Below are positions 8,662 through 16,979 of a DNA stretch of 50,319 bases, in pieces. The stretch is from Natrinema gari JCM 14663 (GTDB taxonomy: Archaea; Halobacteriota; Halobacteria; Halobacteriales; Natrialbaceae), in assembly GCF_000337175.1 (NCBI RefSeq), contig NZ_AOIJ01000047.1, forward strand, positions 20,662-70,980, read 5' to 3'. The notes beneath the pieces are model-generated. The model did not search any database. It worked only from the letters and a program-made list of their open reading frames with translations, and was not told the DNA's origin. The position numbers and the translations under genes are program-made. Numbering within the stretch: position 1 is the stretch's first letter; every line of letters begins with the position of its first letter.

Positions 8662-9075
8662 GCACACACGTAGCTGGAACGACTATATGAGGCTAACCCA
8701 TTATGACTAAGCGTATTATTAACACATATGATCCGATATAAGGTATAATTAGTGACCTTAACTACTGCCGCCAGGAGACCCTCGTCAGTTCGTCCGCGTC
8801 CGTCTCGGAGAAGCGTCGCGTAGTCCGTGCGGCCGGTCAATTAAACTCCCGTCCGGGAAGCGGGCCTTCCCGGTAGCGGGGAATGTCAGAGGCACGTAGT
8901 GTTCACCCACCAGAGTGAACACCACATACGCTTACTCAGTCTCCCCGGGTAAGGCACCACGGGTTAAAGGATTAGGTGCGCTTGAAATAGTCTCACACAA
9001 TGAGCCGACGGACATCGAGTTCGGTTCGCATCCGAACTGCGCGGCGTCGAAACAGAACCACCGATAGCGAACCGG
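8662..9075. other. Structured intergenic region between proS and gltB
   Basis: About 410 bases without a plausible gene. Positions 8690-8765 are AT-rich (gltB upstream region). Positions 8845-8960 carry two strong perfect hairpins: CCGGGAAG/CTTCCCGG (8853-8860 and 8866-8873, 5-base loop) and GTGTTCAC/GTGAACAC (8899-8906 and 8915-8922, 8-base loop). This part could be a non-coding RNA, a long 5' element of gltB, or the remnant end of an IS200/IS605-type element. Confidence 0.45.
8683..8689 (-). promoter_or_regulatory. TATA-like box for gltB
   Basis: CATATAG on the minus strand is centred 25 bases before ATG 8661. The AT-rich stretch at 8700-8760 immediately upstream could hold additional regulatory sites, but no clear operator is seen. 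Confidence 0.35.
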
Positions 9076-10557
9076 TCAGTACGACTTCGCGAAGTACGCG
9101 ATTTCGTCCGCGGGGTCGCCACAGACACCACACTCGTCATGCTCGGGTTCGGGCACTTCGCCGGCCGTCGAGCCGCCTTCGTCCTCGAGCGGTTGCATGA
9201 CGATCTCGGCGGCGATCTTCTCCTTGATAACCTCCTCGCAGGCCTCGTCACCACACCACGGCGTCTTCACGTAGCCGCCGTGTTTGCCGATCGTTCCGAG
9301 GATCTCTTCGGGGCTGTGTGCCTCGCGGACGTTCGCTTCGAGGGTCTCCTCGGCGGATTCGTAGAGTTTGTCGAAGATTTCGTCTAAGTGCTCGTCGACG
9401 GCGTCGACGATTCCGTCGCGGTCCGCGACCGATTCCGCGTTGTCCGGCCGGTGGACCAGCGTGACCTCCGCGTCCTCGACCTCGTGGGGGCCGATCTCGA
9501 GTCGGAGCGGGACGCCGTTGAGTTCGTGTTCGTTGAACTTGAACCCGGGATTGCGCCCGTCGCGGTCGTCGAGTTCGACGCGGAACCCGGCCTCTTCGAG
9601 GTCGTCGGCGATCCCCTCCGAGTACTCGAGGACGTCCTCCTTGGTGTCTTCCTGCCAGATCGGGACGATGACGACCTGCGTGGGCGCGACCGTCGGCGGG
9701 AGCACGAGTCCCTGATCGTCCGAGTGCGTCATGATGAGTGCCCCCAGCGCACGCCAGGAAAGGCCCCACGAGGTGGTGTAGGCGGTCTGTTCGTCCTCGT
9801 TTTCGTCGGCGAAGGTGATGTCGAACGCCTCGGCGAAGCTCTGCCCGAGGTTGTGGCTGGTCGCGCCCTGTACGGACTTACCGTCGGGCATCAGCGCCTC
9901 GACGGTCGTCGTGGTGTCCGCGCCGGGGAACTTGTCGTGTTCGGGCTTCTTGCCCCGGAGGACCGGAATCGCCAGCACGTCCTCGTAGACGCGCTCGTAC
10001 TGGCCCAGTCGGGTCCAGACCTCCTCCCACGCACCCTCGTTGGTCGCGTGAGCGGTGTGGCCCTCCTGCCACATGAACTCCTTCGTCCGGAAGAAGGGCT
10101 TGGTCTCCGTCGCTTCCCAGCGGACGACCGAACACCACTGGTTGAGCCGCATCGGGAGGTCGCGATGGCTGCGGGTCCAATCGGCCATGAAGGGCGCGAT
10201 GATCGACTCACTGGTTGGCCGGACGGCCAGTCGCTCCTCGAGTTCGTCGTGGCCGCCGTGGGTCACCCACGCGACCTCCGGATCGAAGCCTTCGACGATG
10301 TCCTTTTCGCGCTCGAGGAAGCTCTCGGGGATGAACATCGGGAAGTAGACGTTGTCGACGCCGGTGTCCTTGAACCAGCCGTCGAGTGACTCCTGAATCG
10401 CCTCCCAGAGGGCGTAGCCACGCGGTTTCGTGACGATGAACCCGCCCATCGGTGCGTAGTCGGCGAGGTCGGCCTTCTGGACGACTTCGGCGTACCACTC
10501 GCCGGGCTTGTGCGATTTCGACTCGGTGATGCCGAGTTCTTGACTCTCGTCGCTCAT
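9076..10557 (-). CDS. proS: Prolyl-tRNA synthetase
   Basis: A 493-residue class II aminoacyl-tRNA synthetase of the archaeal/eukaryotic type, charging tRNA-Pro. The N-terminus carries the motif 1 region (DLADYAPMGGFIVTKPRGYALWE cut around residues 33-55), motif 2 appears around RWEATETKPFFRTKEFMWQE (about residues 145-165), and motif 3 is further on. An anticodon-binding domain follows, and the C-terminal domain ends with the family's terminal Tyr. Cysteines in the tail (CGDEAC, then CGVC) fit the structural zinc site of archaeal-type ProRS. ATG 10557 is used because the 27 upstream in-frame residues have no family similarity. It stands alone on the minus strand, upstream of gltB. Confidence 0.95.
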   Translation of the reverse strand: MSDESQELGITESKSHKPGEWYAEVVQKADLADYAPMGGFIVTKPRGYALWEAIQESLDGWFKDTGVDNVYFPMFIPESFLEREKDIVEGFDPEVAWVTHGGHDELEERLAVRPTSESIIAPFMADWTRSHRDLPMRLNQWCSVVRWEATETKPFFRTKEFMWQEGHTAHATNEGAWEEVWTRLGQYERVYEDVLAIPVLRGKKPEHDKFPGADTTTTVEALMPDGKSVQGATSHNLGQSFAEAFDITFADENEDEQTAYTTSWGLSWRALGALIMTHSDDQGLVLPPTVAPTQVVIVPIWQEDTKEDVLEYSEGIADDLEEAGFRVELDDRDGRNPGFKFNEHELNGVPLRLEIGPHEVEDAEVTLVHRPDNAESVADRDGIVDAVDEHLDEIFDKLYESAEETLEANVREAHSPEEILGTIGKHGGYVKTPWCGDEACEEVIKEKIAAEIVMQPLEDEGGSTAGEVPEPEHDECGVCGDPADEIAYFAKSY

Positions 10558-10702
10558 TGTGTCGACATGCAGGCAGCGCGGGCTTAAACTATGCGAAGGG
10601 CGAACGCTCGCTCGCCGGGGATCGAACGATAGTCTCACTGGCCGGCCATGCTGCAGCGATAGCCATTATAAACCGCAACTTCATTTCCCCCGGTTGTCGC
10701 AG

Positions 10703-10709
10703 CTTTATG
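10703..10709 (+). promoter_or_regulatory. TATA-like box for the quinone reductase gene
   Basis: CTTTATG is centred about 32 bases before ATG 10738, giving a predicted leader of only a few bases. Confidence 0.4.
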
Positions 10710-10737
10710 CGCGTGACAGCCGTATACGGTATCGACA

Positions 10738-11712
10738 ATGAAAGCAATCGAAGTCGAGGCATACGGCGACAGCGACGAACTCTCGGTCGTCGACGTACCG
10801 ACGCCCGACCCGGACGCGGGCGACGTTCGGATCGACATCGAGGCGGCGGGAATCAACTTCGCGGACATCATGCAGCGACGCGGTCACTACCCGGACGGCC
10901 CCGACGCACCGTACGTCCCTGGGATGGAAGCCGCGGGCGTCGTCGACGCGGTCGGTGCCGGCGTCGAGGACCTGTCGGAAGGCGACCGCGTCGTCGGCAT
11001 GCTCGATACCGGCGGCTACGCGGAGTCCGTCACCGCCCCCGCGGACCTGCTCTTTCCCATCCCTGAGGCGATGAGCTTCGAGGAAGCCGCCGGCTTCCCC
11101 GTCCAGTTTCTGACCGCCCACGCCTGTCTCTTCGAGTGGGGCGGCCTCGAGGAGGACGAATCCGTGCTCATCCAGGCTGCGGCTGGCGGTGTCGGCACCG
11201 CAGCCGTCCAGCTGGCGTCGAACGCCGGAGCGGAGGTCTTCGGCACCGCGAGCACGCAGGAGAAGCTCGACCTCGCCGACAACCTCGGCTGCGATCACCC
11301 GATCAACTACACCGAGACGGACTTCCGCGAGGTCGTCGACGAGGAAACCGACGGCGAAGGCGTCGACCTCGTCTTGGAAAGCGTCGGCGACGACGTCTTC
11401 GAGCGCAGCCTCGACGCGATGACTCACTTCGGCCGGATGGTCACCTACGGGGTCGCCAGCGGCGTCCCCGCGGAGGTCAGCAATCAGCGCCTGCTCTTCG
11501 AAAACAAGACCGTCAAGGGCTTCCACCTCGGCCAGGCCGCCATGCACGATCCGAGTCGCGTCATGAAGGCCGTCCCGGAACTGACCGACGGGTTCGCCAG
11601 CGGCGACCTCGAGGTCATCCTTGGCGAGTCGTTCGCGCTCGAGGACGCGGCCGAGGCCCACCAGTACATCGAGGACCGGAAGAGCTCCGGGAAGATCGTT
11701 CTGAAGCCGTAA
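10738..11712 (+). CDS. NADPH:quinone reductase-like MDR family oxidoreductase
   Basis: A 324-residue medium-chain dehydrogenase/reductase of the zinc-free quinone oxidoreductase subgroup. The N-terminal GroES-like domain contains the subgroup signature around residues 35-65 (NFADIMQRRGHYP then PYVPGMEAAGVV). The Rossmann domain begins near residue 140 with the nucleotide-binding AAAGGVG segment. The Cys and His ligands for catalytic zinc seen in alcohol dehydrogenases are absent, as expected for the quinone reductase type. The likely reaction is NAD(P)H-dependent reduction of quinones or enones in the cytoplasm; the natural substrate is unknown. The gene is divergent from proS and stands alone. 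Confidence 0.88.
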   Translation: MKAIEVEAYGDSDELSVVDVPTPDPDAGDVRIDIEAAGINFADIMQRRGHYPDGPDAPYVPGMEAAGVVDAVGAGVEDLSEGDRVVGMLDTGGYAESVTAPADLLFPIPEAMSFEEAAGFPVQFLTAHACLFEWGGLEEDESVLIQAAAGGVGTAAVQLASNAGAEVFGTASTQEKLDLADNLGCDHPINYTETDFREVVDEETDGEGVDLVLESVGDDVFERSLDAMTHFGRMVTYGVASGVPAEVSNQRLLFENKTVKGFHLGQAAMHDPSRVMKAVPELTDGFASGDLEVILGESFALEDAAEAHQYIEDRKSSGKIVLKP

Positions 11713-11754
11713 CCCGCCGTACTACTCGTCGGAGAGGCTGACGGTAGAAGCCGA

Positions 11755-12255
11755 TCACAACGAGACGTTCCACTCGAGGTCGTGATCGACGAACTCGGCC
11801 TCGTCTAACGGCTCGCCGCCCTCGAAGCGGAACTCGCCGACCGCGGTGTTTCCCTTGAGGATCCCCGGCAGCCACAGTCGGTCGTCCTCCCACATCTGGT
11901 CGTAGGGCACGTCTTCGACCGAAACCCACTCCGGATGGGCCTCCTCGGACGAGGTCGGTTCGCCGGTAAACGAGCGAGTCCGATAGACGTGACAGAACGT
12001 GTGTGTCTCGCCGTCGAGGCGGAACGTGAGTTCGCCCGCCTTCTCGAGATCCCGGGCCTCAAGGCCGACCTCCTCTCGAGTTTCGCGGATGGCACATTCC
12101 CGTGGGGTCTCGCCCGGTTCGCACTTGCCGCCGGGGCCGTTGTACCAGCCCTCGCCGAGTCCGCGGCGTTTCTCGATCAGGAGGACCTCGTGATCGGGTT
12201 CGTTGGCTCTCGTCGGGTCGCCCCGAAGCGGGAAACACAGCGTCGCCTCGATCAT
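11755..12255 (-). CDS. NUDIX hydrolase, MutT-like (8-oxo-dGTP diphosphatase type)
   Basis: A 166-residue NUDIX protein. The NUDIX box runs from Gly43 to Leu65 and keeps every key residue: Gly43, Glu49, Arg57, Glu58, Glu61, Glu62, Gly64. The upstream segment GLGEGWYNGPGGK is typical of MutT/MTH1-like 8-oxo-dGTP diphosphatases, which clean the nucleotide pool of oxidised GTP. The exact substrate cannot be fixed from sequence, because NUDIX specificity varies. ATG 12255 is taken as the start; a TTG two codons upstream is possible but unnecessary. It converges with the quinone reductase gene, leaving a 42-base gap. Confidence 0.88.
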   Translation of the reverse strand: MIEATLCFPLRGDPTRANEPDHEVLLIEKRRGLGEGWYNGPGGKCEPGETPRECAIRETREEVGLEARDLEKAGELTFRLDGETHTFCHVYRTRSFTGEPTSSEEAHPEWVSVEDVPYDQMWEDDRLWLPGILKGNTAVGEFRFEGGEPLDEAEFVDHDLEWNVSL

Positions 12256-12471
12256 ATTCAACAGTTCGTTTGGAGGACGAAAAACGTGGGTTATTGCTCG
12301 AGTCGAACGGGCCCATCGGACGCGAGTGGTGGTCTTGAACGAGCGAGCGCAACGTCTCGCAGTTCAGTCTTCACAGACGGACTGGACCGAGCAGTGCCGG
12401 GAAGCGATGCATCGCTACCGATCGAGCAGCCGACAGCGCGCGCCACCGCAGCGTTTTCCAGGAACAGCGGG

Positions 12472-13359
12472 TCACCCGTCGGCGTTCGAAAAGACGAACT
12501 CCCGGACCAGCTTTCCAGCCAGCGCGGCCGCCTGCCCGTCGTCGCGGTCGTTGACTTCGACCACGTCGAACCCGCTGGCCTGCGGTGCGACCGCGCGTAC
12601 CACGTCGCGAAGTTCGCGGGGCTCGAGGCCGAACGGCTCTTTGGTGCCGGTTCCCGGCGCGTAGCCGGGGTCGGCGGCGTCGATGTCGACGCTCAGGTAG
12701 ACCTCGCGGTCCACAAATCGGTCGCCGGGCGTCCACTCGCTCACCTCCTCGGGCGGGACGACGGTCACGTCGTCGTCGGCCGCCCGCTCCCACTCGGCTT
12801 CGCTGCCGGTTCGAGCACCGAGGACGATCGCCTCGGCGATGGAGTCGACGTCCTCGAGAATCCGGCGGGTGACGGCGGCATGCGAGAGCGGGTTCCCGTC
12901 GTAGGCGTCGTACAGGTCGAGGTGGGCGTCGAGACAGACGAACACCTCGGGTTCGACCGCGCGAACGCCCGCGAGCGAGACGGTGTGTTCGCCCCCCAAC
13001 AGCAGGGGCACGGCGTCGTTCCAGACGGCCTCGCGGAGCGTACTCGTCAGATAGTCGAGATATGCTGCGACATCGTCCCAGGCCCGAACGTCGCCGCGGT
13101 CGACAACGCCAAGTTCCGAAAAGTATCGGTCCGTCCGGTGGTCGTAATCGTCGAACGGTTCGGCAAACGATCGGATGCGTCGGGGTCCAAAGCGGGTCCC
13201 CGGCTGAAAGGTCGTCGTAGCGTCCAGGGGCGCACCGACGACCACGAAGTTCGCGCCGCCACGGGTGGACGCGTGCCCTCCCGTGTCGGTGTCGCCGTCA
13301 CGATCGGACTGTGCCGCCGCGTCGGTCCCCTCGCGTTCGTCGGTCGCCCCGGGAAACAT
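12472..13359 (-). CDS. speB: Agmatinase-like ureohydrolase
   Basis: A 295-residue ureohydrolase (arginase/agmatinase family). The binuclear manganese ligands are all present: His125 in GGEHT, Asp144, His146 and Asp148 in DAHLD, and Asp225 and Asp227 in SVDIDAADP. Agmatinases release urea from agmatine to give putrescine. The gene overlaps the upstream aIF5A gene by one base (TGATG), so the two are almost certainly translated together. In Haloferax an agmatinase-like gene beside aIF5A has been proposed to act in the agmatine-based hypusination route rather than polyamine catabolism; this gene fits that position. Residues 8-35 form an extra acidic, Gly/Thr-rich N-terminal segment of no known role. 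An arginase, formiminoglutamase or modification enzyme remains possible. Confidence 0.88.
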   Translation of the reverse strand: MFPGATDEREGTDAAAQSDRDGDTDTGGHASTRGGANFVVVGAPLDATTTFQPGTRFGPRRIRSFAEPFDDYDHRTDRYFSELGVVDRGDVRAWDDVAAYLDYLTSTLREAVWNDAVPLLLGGEHTVSLAGVRAVEPEVFVCLDAHLDLYDAYDGNPLSHAAVTRRILEDVDSIAEAIVLGARTGSEAEWERAADDDVTVVPPEEVSEWTPGDRFVDREVYLSVDIDAADPGYAPGTGTKEPFGLEPRELRDVVRAVAPQASGFDVVEVNDRDDGQAAALAGKLVREFVFSNADG

Positions 13360-13733
13360 CAGACGATCTTTCGCTGGTCTTCCATCTCGAGGTATTCGAT
13401 GTTCTCGTCGGGGGAGACATCGATATCGTCAGGGATACGCATCGTGATGGTCTCGTAGGTCCCCAGATCCATGACCTGCATGTCGTCGTCGTCGACGGAG
13501 ACGACCTGTCCGTTTTTGCGCTCGATGATCGGGACCCAGATCTTCGCGTCGACGGGCTGGGAGAGCGATCGTTTCTTGCCGTCGAAGACGCCCTCGGCCT
13601 CGACGCGAGCCTTGGCGCTGCCGTGTTTGCCCGGTTTGGCCGTCGAGTAGGCGTTGATCTTACACGGCGTATCATCGATCATGACGTAGCTGCCTTCCTG
13701 GAGGTCGCGAACTTCGGTCTGCTGTTTCGCCAT
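13359..13733 (-). CDS. eif5A: Translation factor aIF5A
   Basis: A 124-residue archaeal homologue of eIF5A and bacterial EF-P, which binds the ribosome and relieves stalling at polyproline and similar sequences. The N-terminal SH3-like domain carries the modification loop [15 protein letters not shown], with the hypusine/deoxyhypusine lysine at Lys36. The C-terminal OB-fold occupies about residues 70-124. Full family length. It is the first gene of a two-gene operon with the agmatinase-like protein, overlapping by one base. A TATA-like box 27 bases upstream of ATG 13733 predicts a leaderless mRNA. No deoxyhypusine synthase gene is in the window. Confidence 0.96.
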   Translation of the reverse strand: MAKQQTEVRDLQEGSYVMIDDTPCKINAYSTAKPGKHGSAKARVEAEGVFDGKKRSLSQPVDAKIWVPIIERKNGQVVSVDDDDMQVMDLGTYETITMRIPDDIDVSPDENIEYLEMEDQRKIV

Positions 13734-13756
13734 GTCCCGGCGTAATCAATCGACGT

Positions 13757-13764
13757 GCATAAAC
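13757..13764 (-). promoter_or_regulatory. TATA-like box for the aIF5A-agmatinase operon
   Basis: GTTTATGC on the minus strand is centred about 27 bases before ATG 13733, the expected spacing for leaderless transcription. Confidence 0.55.
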
Positions 13765-13984
13765 CGTTTGGAATGCGCGCTGCGGCGGGTTCTGCCCGAC
13801 AACGGCTCTCACGGCAGCGCCCGTCACGCTCCGGGAACGGGTCACGGCCGCCGACCGGTCCCGTGGGAGACGACCTCGGGGCCAGCCGTCGAACGGTGGC
13901 CCGTCCCCGATCGCCAGCGTCGCCTCGACCGCGTCGGCCGCCGCGGCGAACAGCCAGGCCAGGGCCGCCGTCGGCGCTGCCCGT

Positions 13985-15094
13985 TCAGCACCCGTCCCGC
14001 GATCCCGACCCGGACGACTCCCACCGGAACCCGGCCACATCGACCGGGGCCTCGAGCGGACTCGTCGGCAGCCCGTCGCCGACGGCGGGGTCGTTGTACG
14101 CCCGCGGCGCGATGTCGTTCGGGCCGTCGGGATAGAACACCGACGCCAGCAACTGGAGGTGGCCGCGACCGACGCCGAGTTCGAACTGGCCGCCGCCGTA
14201 CAACCGAATGTCGTGTTCCTCACAATAGGCGAGAGTTTCACACAGCGACTCGAGCGAGCCGAACCGCGAGGGTTTGATATTGAGCCAGTCGGGCTCCCAG
14301 GGCAGTTCGTCGATGTCTTCGAGCCCGTGAATCGGAGCGTCCCAGGAGACCCGCTCTCGGACGGCGGGGTCCGCGAACAGCGGTCGCGTCTCGTCGTTCA
14401 GCGACGGGTCCTCGATGATGGCCCCGGGGAACGCCGTGAGAACACGTTCGTACAGGGCGGGATCGGCCGGCACGTCGACATCGGTGCCCTCGTACTGGCC
14501 CTTCAGGTCGAGGATACGGACCCCCTCCGTCCCGACCGTCTCGTCGATGGTCGCGACAAGGTCGTCGTCCCACGCCGGAATCGGATCGAGTTTGAACTCG
14601 AGGGCGGGGACCCGTTCGCGCAACGACTCGAGTCGGTCGATCGTCGGCGGGTCGCCGAGTCGAGTGCTGGCGACGAACCGGACGGGGTCGTAGCTGCGAT
14701 CCAGTTCGCTCCCGAGATCGGTCCCCGCCTGCCGGAGCGCGAGGTCCAGCGCGGCACTCTCGATGCCCCAGCGCCGGTAGTTCCGAAAGACAGCCCGATC
14801 GGGCGCACCGCCTGGAAAGAGATCGAGGGCGGCGAGCCGCGCGGAAAACGAGTCGATCGTCCACTCGCCAGTCAGGTCGGGCAGCCCCGTCTCCGCCAGC
14901 CGGTCGTGGTCGTCGGTCTCGTAGGTGACGTCCTCACCGCGTCCGGTGACCGCGGCGTCGCCGTTCGATCCCGGTCCCGAAAGGGTGATCTCCGTCGTGA
15001 CGCGGGTGAAATCGCTCGAGGTCGCACGTTCGCGGCGCTCGGTCGACACTTTGTCGACCGTCACCGACAGGTCGGCGAGCCGATCGTAGTCCAT
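13985..15094 (-). CDS. Enolase-superfamily protein (mandelate racemase/MenC-like)
   Basis: A 369-residue protein with the two-domain layout of the enolase superfamily: an N-terminal capping domain (about 1-130) and a TIM barrel. Barrel-strand motifs are visible: FKLDPIPAWDDD, then VRILDLKGQYEG, then GAIIEDPSLNDE (metal-ligand acidic pair) and DWLNIKPSRFGSLESL. These match dipeptide epimerase/muconate cycloisomerase/o-succinylbenzoate synthase relatives that abstract a proton next to a carboxylate. The specific reaction is not assignable. ATG 15094 is the start; the frame stays open upstream into the next gene but with nonsense composition. It follows the asparagine-synthase-like gene by 124 bases on the same strand. 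Confidence 0.8.
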   Translation of the reverse strand: MDYDRLADLSVTVDKVSTERRERATSSDFTRVTTEITLSGPGSNGDAAVTGRGEDVTYETDDHDRLAETGLPDLTGEWTIDSFSARLAALDLFPGGAPDRAVFRNYRRWGIESAALDLALRQAGTDLGSELDRSYDPVRFVASTRLGDPPTIDRLESLRERVPALEFKLDPIPAWDDDLVATIDETVGTEGVRILDLKGQYEGTDVDVPADPALYERVLTAFPGAIIEDPSLNDETRPLFADPAVRERVSWDAPIHGLEDIDELPWEPDWLNIKPSRFGSLESLCETLAYCEEHDIRLYGGGQFELGVGRGHLQLLASVFYPDGPNDIAPRAYNDPAVGDGLPTSPLEAPVDVAGFRWESSGSGSRDGC

Positions 15095-15218
15095 ACCGGT
15101 CGTTCGGGCCCGAGGACGAAAGGGGCTTGGCGGGCTCGCGGCGTCACTCGAGACACCGGCCTGCGTCCGCTCGACCGTCCGTACCGGTTCGGGACGGCCG
15201 TCTCCGGTGCCGGCGCGG

Positions 15219-16892
15219 TCACACCGGCTCCCCCTCGGAGCGGGGCGTCTTCGATGGTACCGACACGGTCCGGGTGTGGGCGACCGGCTCGAGGTCGGCC
15301 GCGCGGAGGACGCGGTCGCGCCAGACGGCGTAGCCCGCCAGGTTCCACGCGAGGCCGGGGGAGCGGTCGACGATCGCGCCCGAGATGTCCGGGGCGAACT
15401 CGGGGACGTCGTAGCGGTCGAAGATCGACTCGAGCGGCCCCGATCCGAGAAATCGCTCCGCGGGGAAGTTCCCGTTCCCCTTGGGCTTGCGCCGGTCGTA
15501 CGCGGGGTACCACTCGCCGAGCAGTCGCTTCGGGAGGTGTTTGGGCTCGCCGCCGCGGACGTACCGCTCGGGCGAGGGGAGTCCGAGCGCGAGTTCGGCG
15601 ACGGCCTTGCCCGCGAACGGCGTGTACATCTCGCGGCCGCGGGCGAGGGCGGCTTGCCGCCAGACGGTGACGGCGTCCTCGCAGAAGAAGTCGACCCACT
15701 GCCCGACGTGGACGTGTCGGGCGTACCGGGTCCCCGACGCCGCGGGCACCCGGTCCATCGCGTACTCGTAGCGCTCGCGCTGGCGTCGCTCGTACTGCCG
15801 GCGTCCAATCGTCTCGACGACCGCCGGGACGTCCGTGTAGACCGCGAACTGCAGCCCCTGTCCGTCGGGATCGGACGGATGCCGCCGGAGTCCCTCGAGT
15901 ACGTCCCGGTGGTGCCGGAGTTTCTCAACGACCGGCGGGACGTAGCCGAGGTAGCGCGTCCGCCAGACCGTGCGAGCGGTCTCGAGCGAGCCGCCAAGGC
16001 CGAAGACGGCGTCCGCGACCTGACCGCTAACCAACGTGTCGGATCCGTCGTACTCGCGGTAGATGCCGTCGAACGTGGGCGTCTGGAGTTGATGGGGCGG
16101 CAGCCCCAGCGCATCGACGGCCGCCTCGAGCCGCTCGAGGTAGTTCGATTCGGCCATCTCGACGACCTCGCGGTCGGTCTCGATGAGGTCGCTCGCGCGG
16201 TCGGCGTACGTGCGTTCGAACGCCAGTTCGGGCGTGTCGAACGACGCTGTCACGCTCTCGGTTGGGGTCGTCAGATAGGGCTCGAGGACGGTCGAATCGA
16301 CGCCGCCCGAGAGCATGAGCGCCGCCTCGTCCGCGACGGGGGCACAGACCGCCGACAGGACCTCGTCGAGCCGCTCGTGTGCGCTCGCTGGCGCGAGCCC
16401 CGACTCGGGCGTAAGCGTCTCCGTCAGTTCGGTTCGGGGCGTCGTCTCGCCGGGCGTCCAGGTGAGCGTCTCGCCGTGACCGAGCCGATGAATCCGCTCG
16501 ACGTAGGAGTCGATCGGTGTCGTCCGGTAGAGCAGGTGGTCAGCTTTCGCCCGCTCCGGGACCGTTCGATCCGCCGGCTCAAGGCGGGCGAGGGCGTTTC
16601 GAAACAGGTCGGTGACGACCGGCTCGCCGCTCGAGTCGCGGCAGTAGAACACTTCGTAGGCCGACGTGATCCCGCGGTGGGCCTGCACTGTCGGTTCGGC
16701 CGCCCGCTCCGAGAGGACGACGATCGTTCCCTCGCCGGGCAGGGAGTCGTGAAGCGCTTTGACCGCCGCGAACGGGGCGCCGCGTTCGATCGCCGTGCGG
16801 AGTTCGCGCCGGTGTGTCCCGGCGATGATCCACCGGCGCTCGTCTCGGGTAACGACCTCGGCGTTCGGATTCGCGAGCAACACTGTCGCCAT
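15219..16892 (-). CDS. Asparagine-synthase-like ATP-dependent amidotransferase without Cys nucleophile
   Basis: A 557-residue protein. The C-terminal synthetase domain has the ATP-pyrophosphatase loop LMLSGGVDST (residues 192-201) and, further on, GREMYTPFAGKAVAELALGL and KRLLGEWYP segments typical of AsnB. Residues 1-150 keep the second half of a class II glutaminase fold (a GHGETLTWTPG stretch near 138 echoes the end of that domain), but Cys2, the catalytic nucleophile after Met1, is missing: the protein begins MATVLLANP. It therefore cannot use glutamine in the usual way and may take free ammonia or amidate/adenylate a different substrate, as in beta-lactam synthetase relatives. It lies directly upstream of the enolase-superfamily gene, and both could serve one pathway. 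Confidence 0.82.
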   Translation of the reverse strand: MATVLLANPNAEVVTRDERRWIIAGTHRRELRTAIERGAPFAAVKALHDSLPGEGTIVVLSERAAEPTVQAHRGITSAYEVFYCRDSSGEPVVTDLFRNALARLEPADRTVPERAKADHLLYRTTPIDSYVERIHRLGHGETLTWTPGETTPRTELTETLTPESGLAPASAHERLDEVLSAVCAPVADEAALMLSGGVDSTVLEPYLTTPTESVTASFDTPELAFERTYADRASDLIETDREVVEMAESNYLERLEAAVDALGLPPHQLQTPTFDGIYREYDGSDTLVSGQVADAVFGLGGSLETARTVWRTRYLGYVPPVVEKLRHHRDVLEGLRRHPSDPDGQGLQFAVYTDVPAVVETIGRRQYERRQRERYEYAMDRVPAASGTRYARHVHVGQWVDFFCEDAVTVWRQAALARGREMYTPFAGKAVAELALGLPSPERYVRGGEPKHLPKRLLGEWYPAYDRRKPKGNGNFPAERFLGSGPLESIFDRYDVPEFAPDISGAIVDRSPGLAWNLAGYAVWRDRVLRAADLEPVAHTRTVSVPSKTPRSEGEPV

Positions 16893-16979
16893 TACCGGCC
16901 CGAACCGGCAGACGGGACATTGTAATGGGATGGATACTCCGTGCGAACCGACAGTCAGCCGCCGATGAACGCACCGGTG

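Noticed and set aside
8853-8922. Hairpins considered as a CRISPR or rRNA-like structure
   Set aside because: Only two different hairpins, no repeated unit, and no known RNA-family sequence.
15095-16114. Upstream extension of the enolase-superfamily frame to give 709 residues
   Set aside because: The added 340 residues are Arg/Ser/Thr/Pro-rich, overlap the asparagine-synthase-like gene in another frame, and precede a normal start at ATG 15094.
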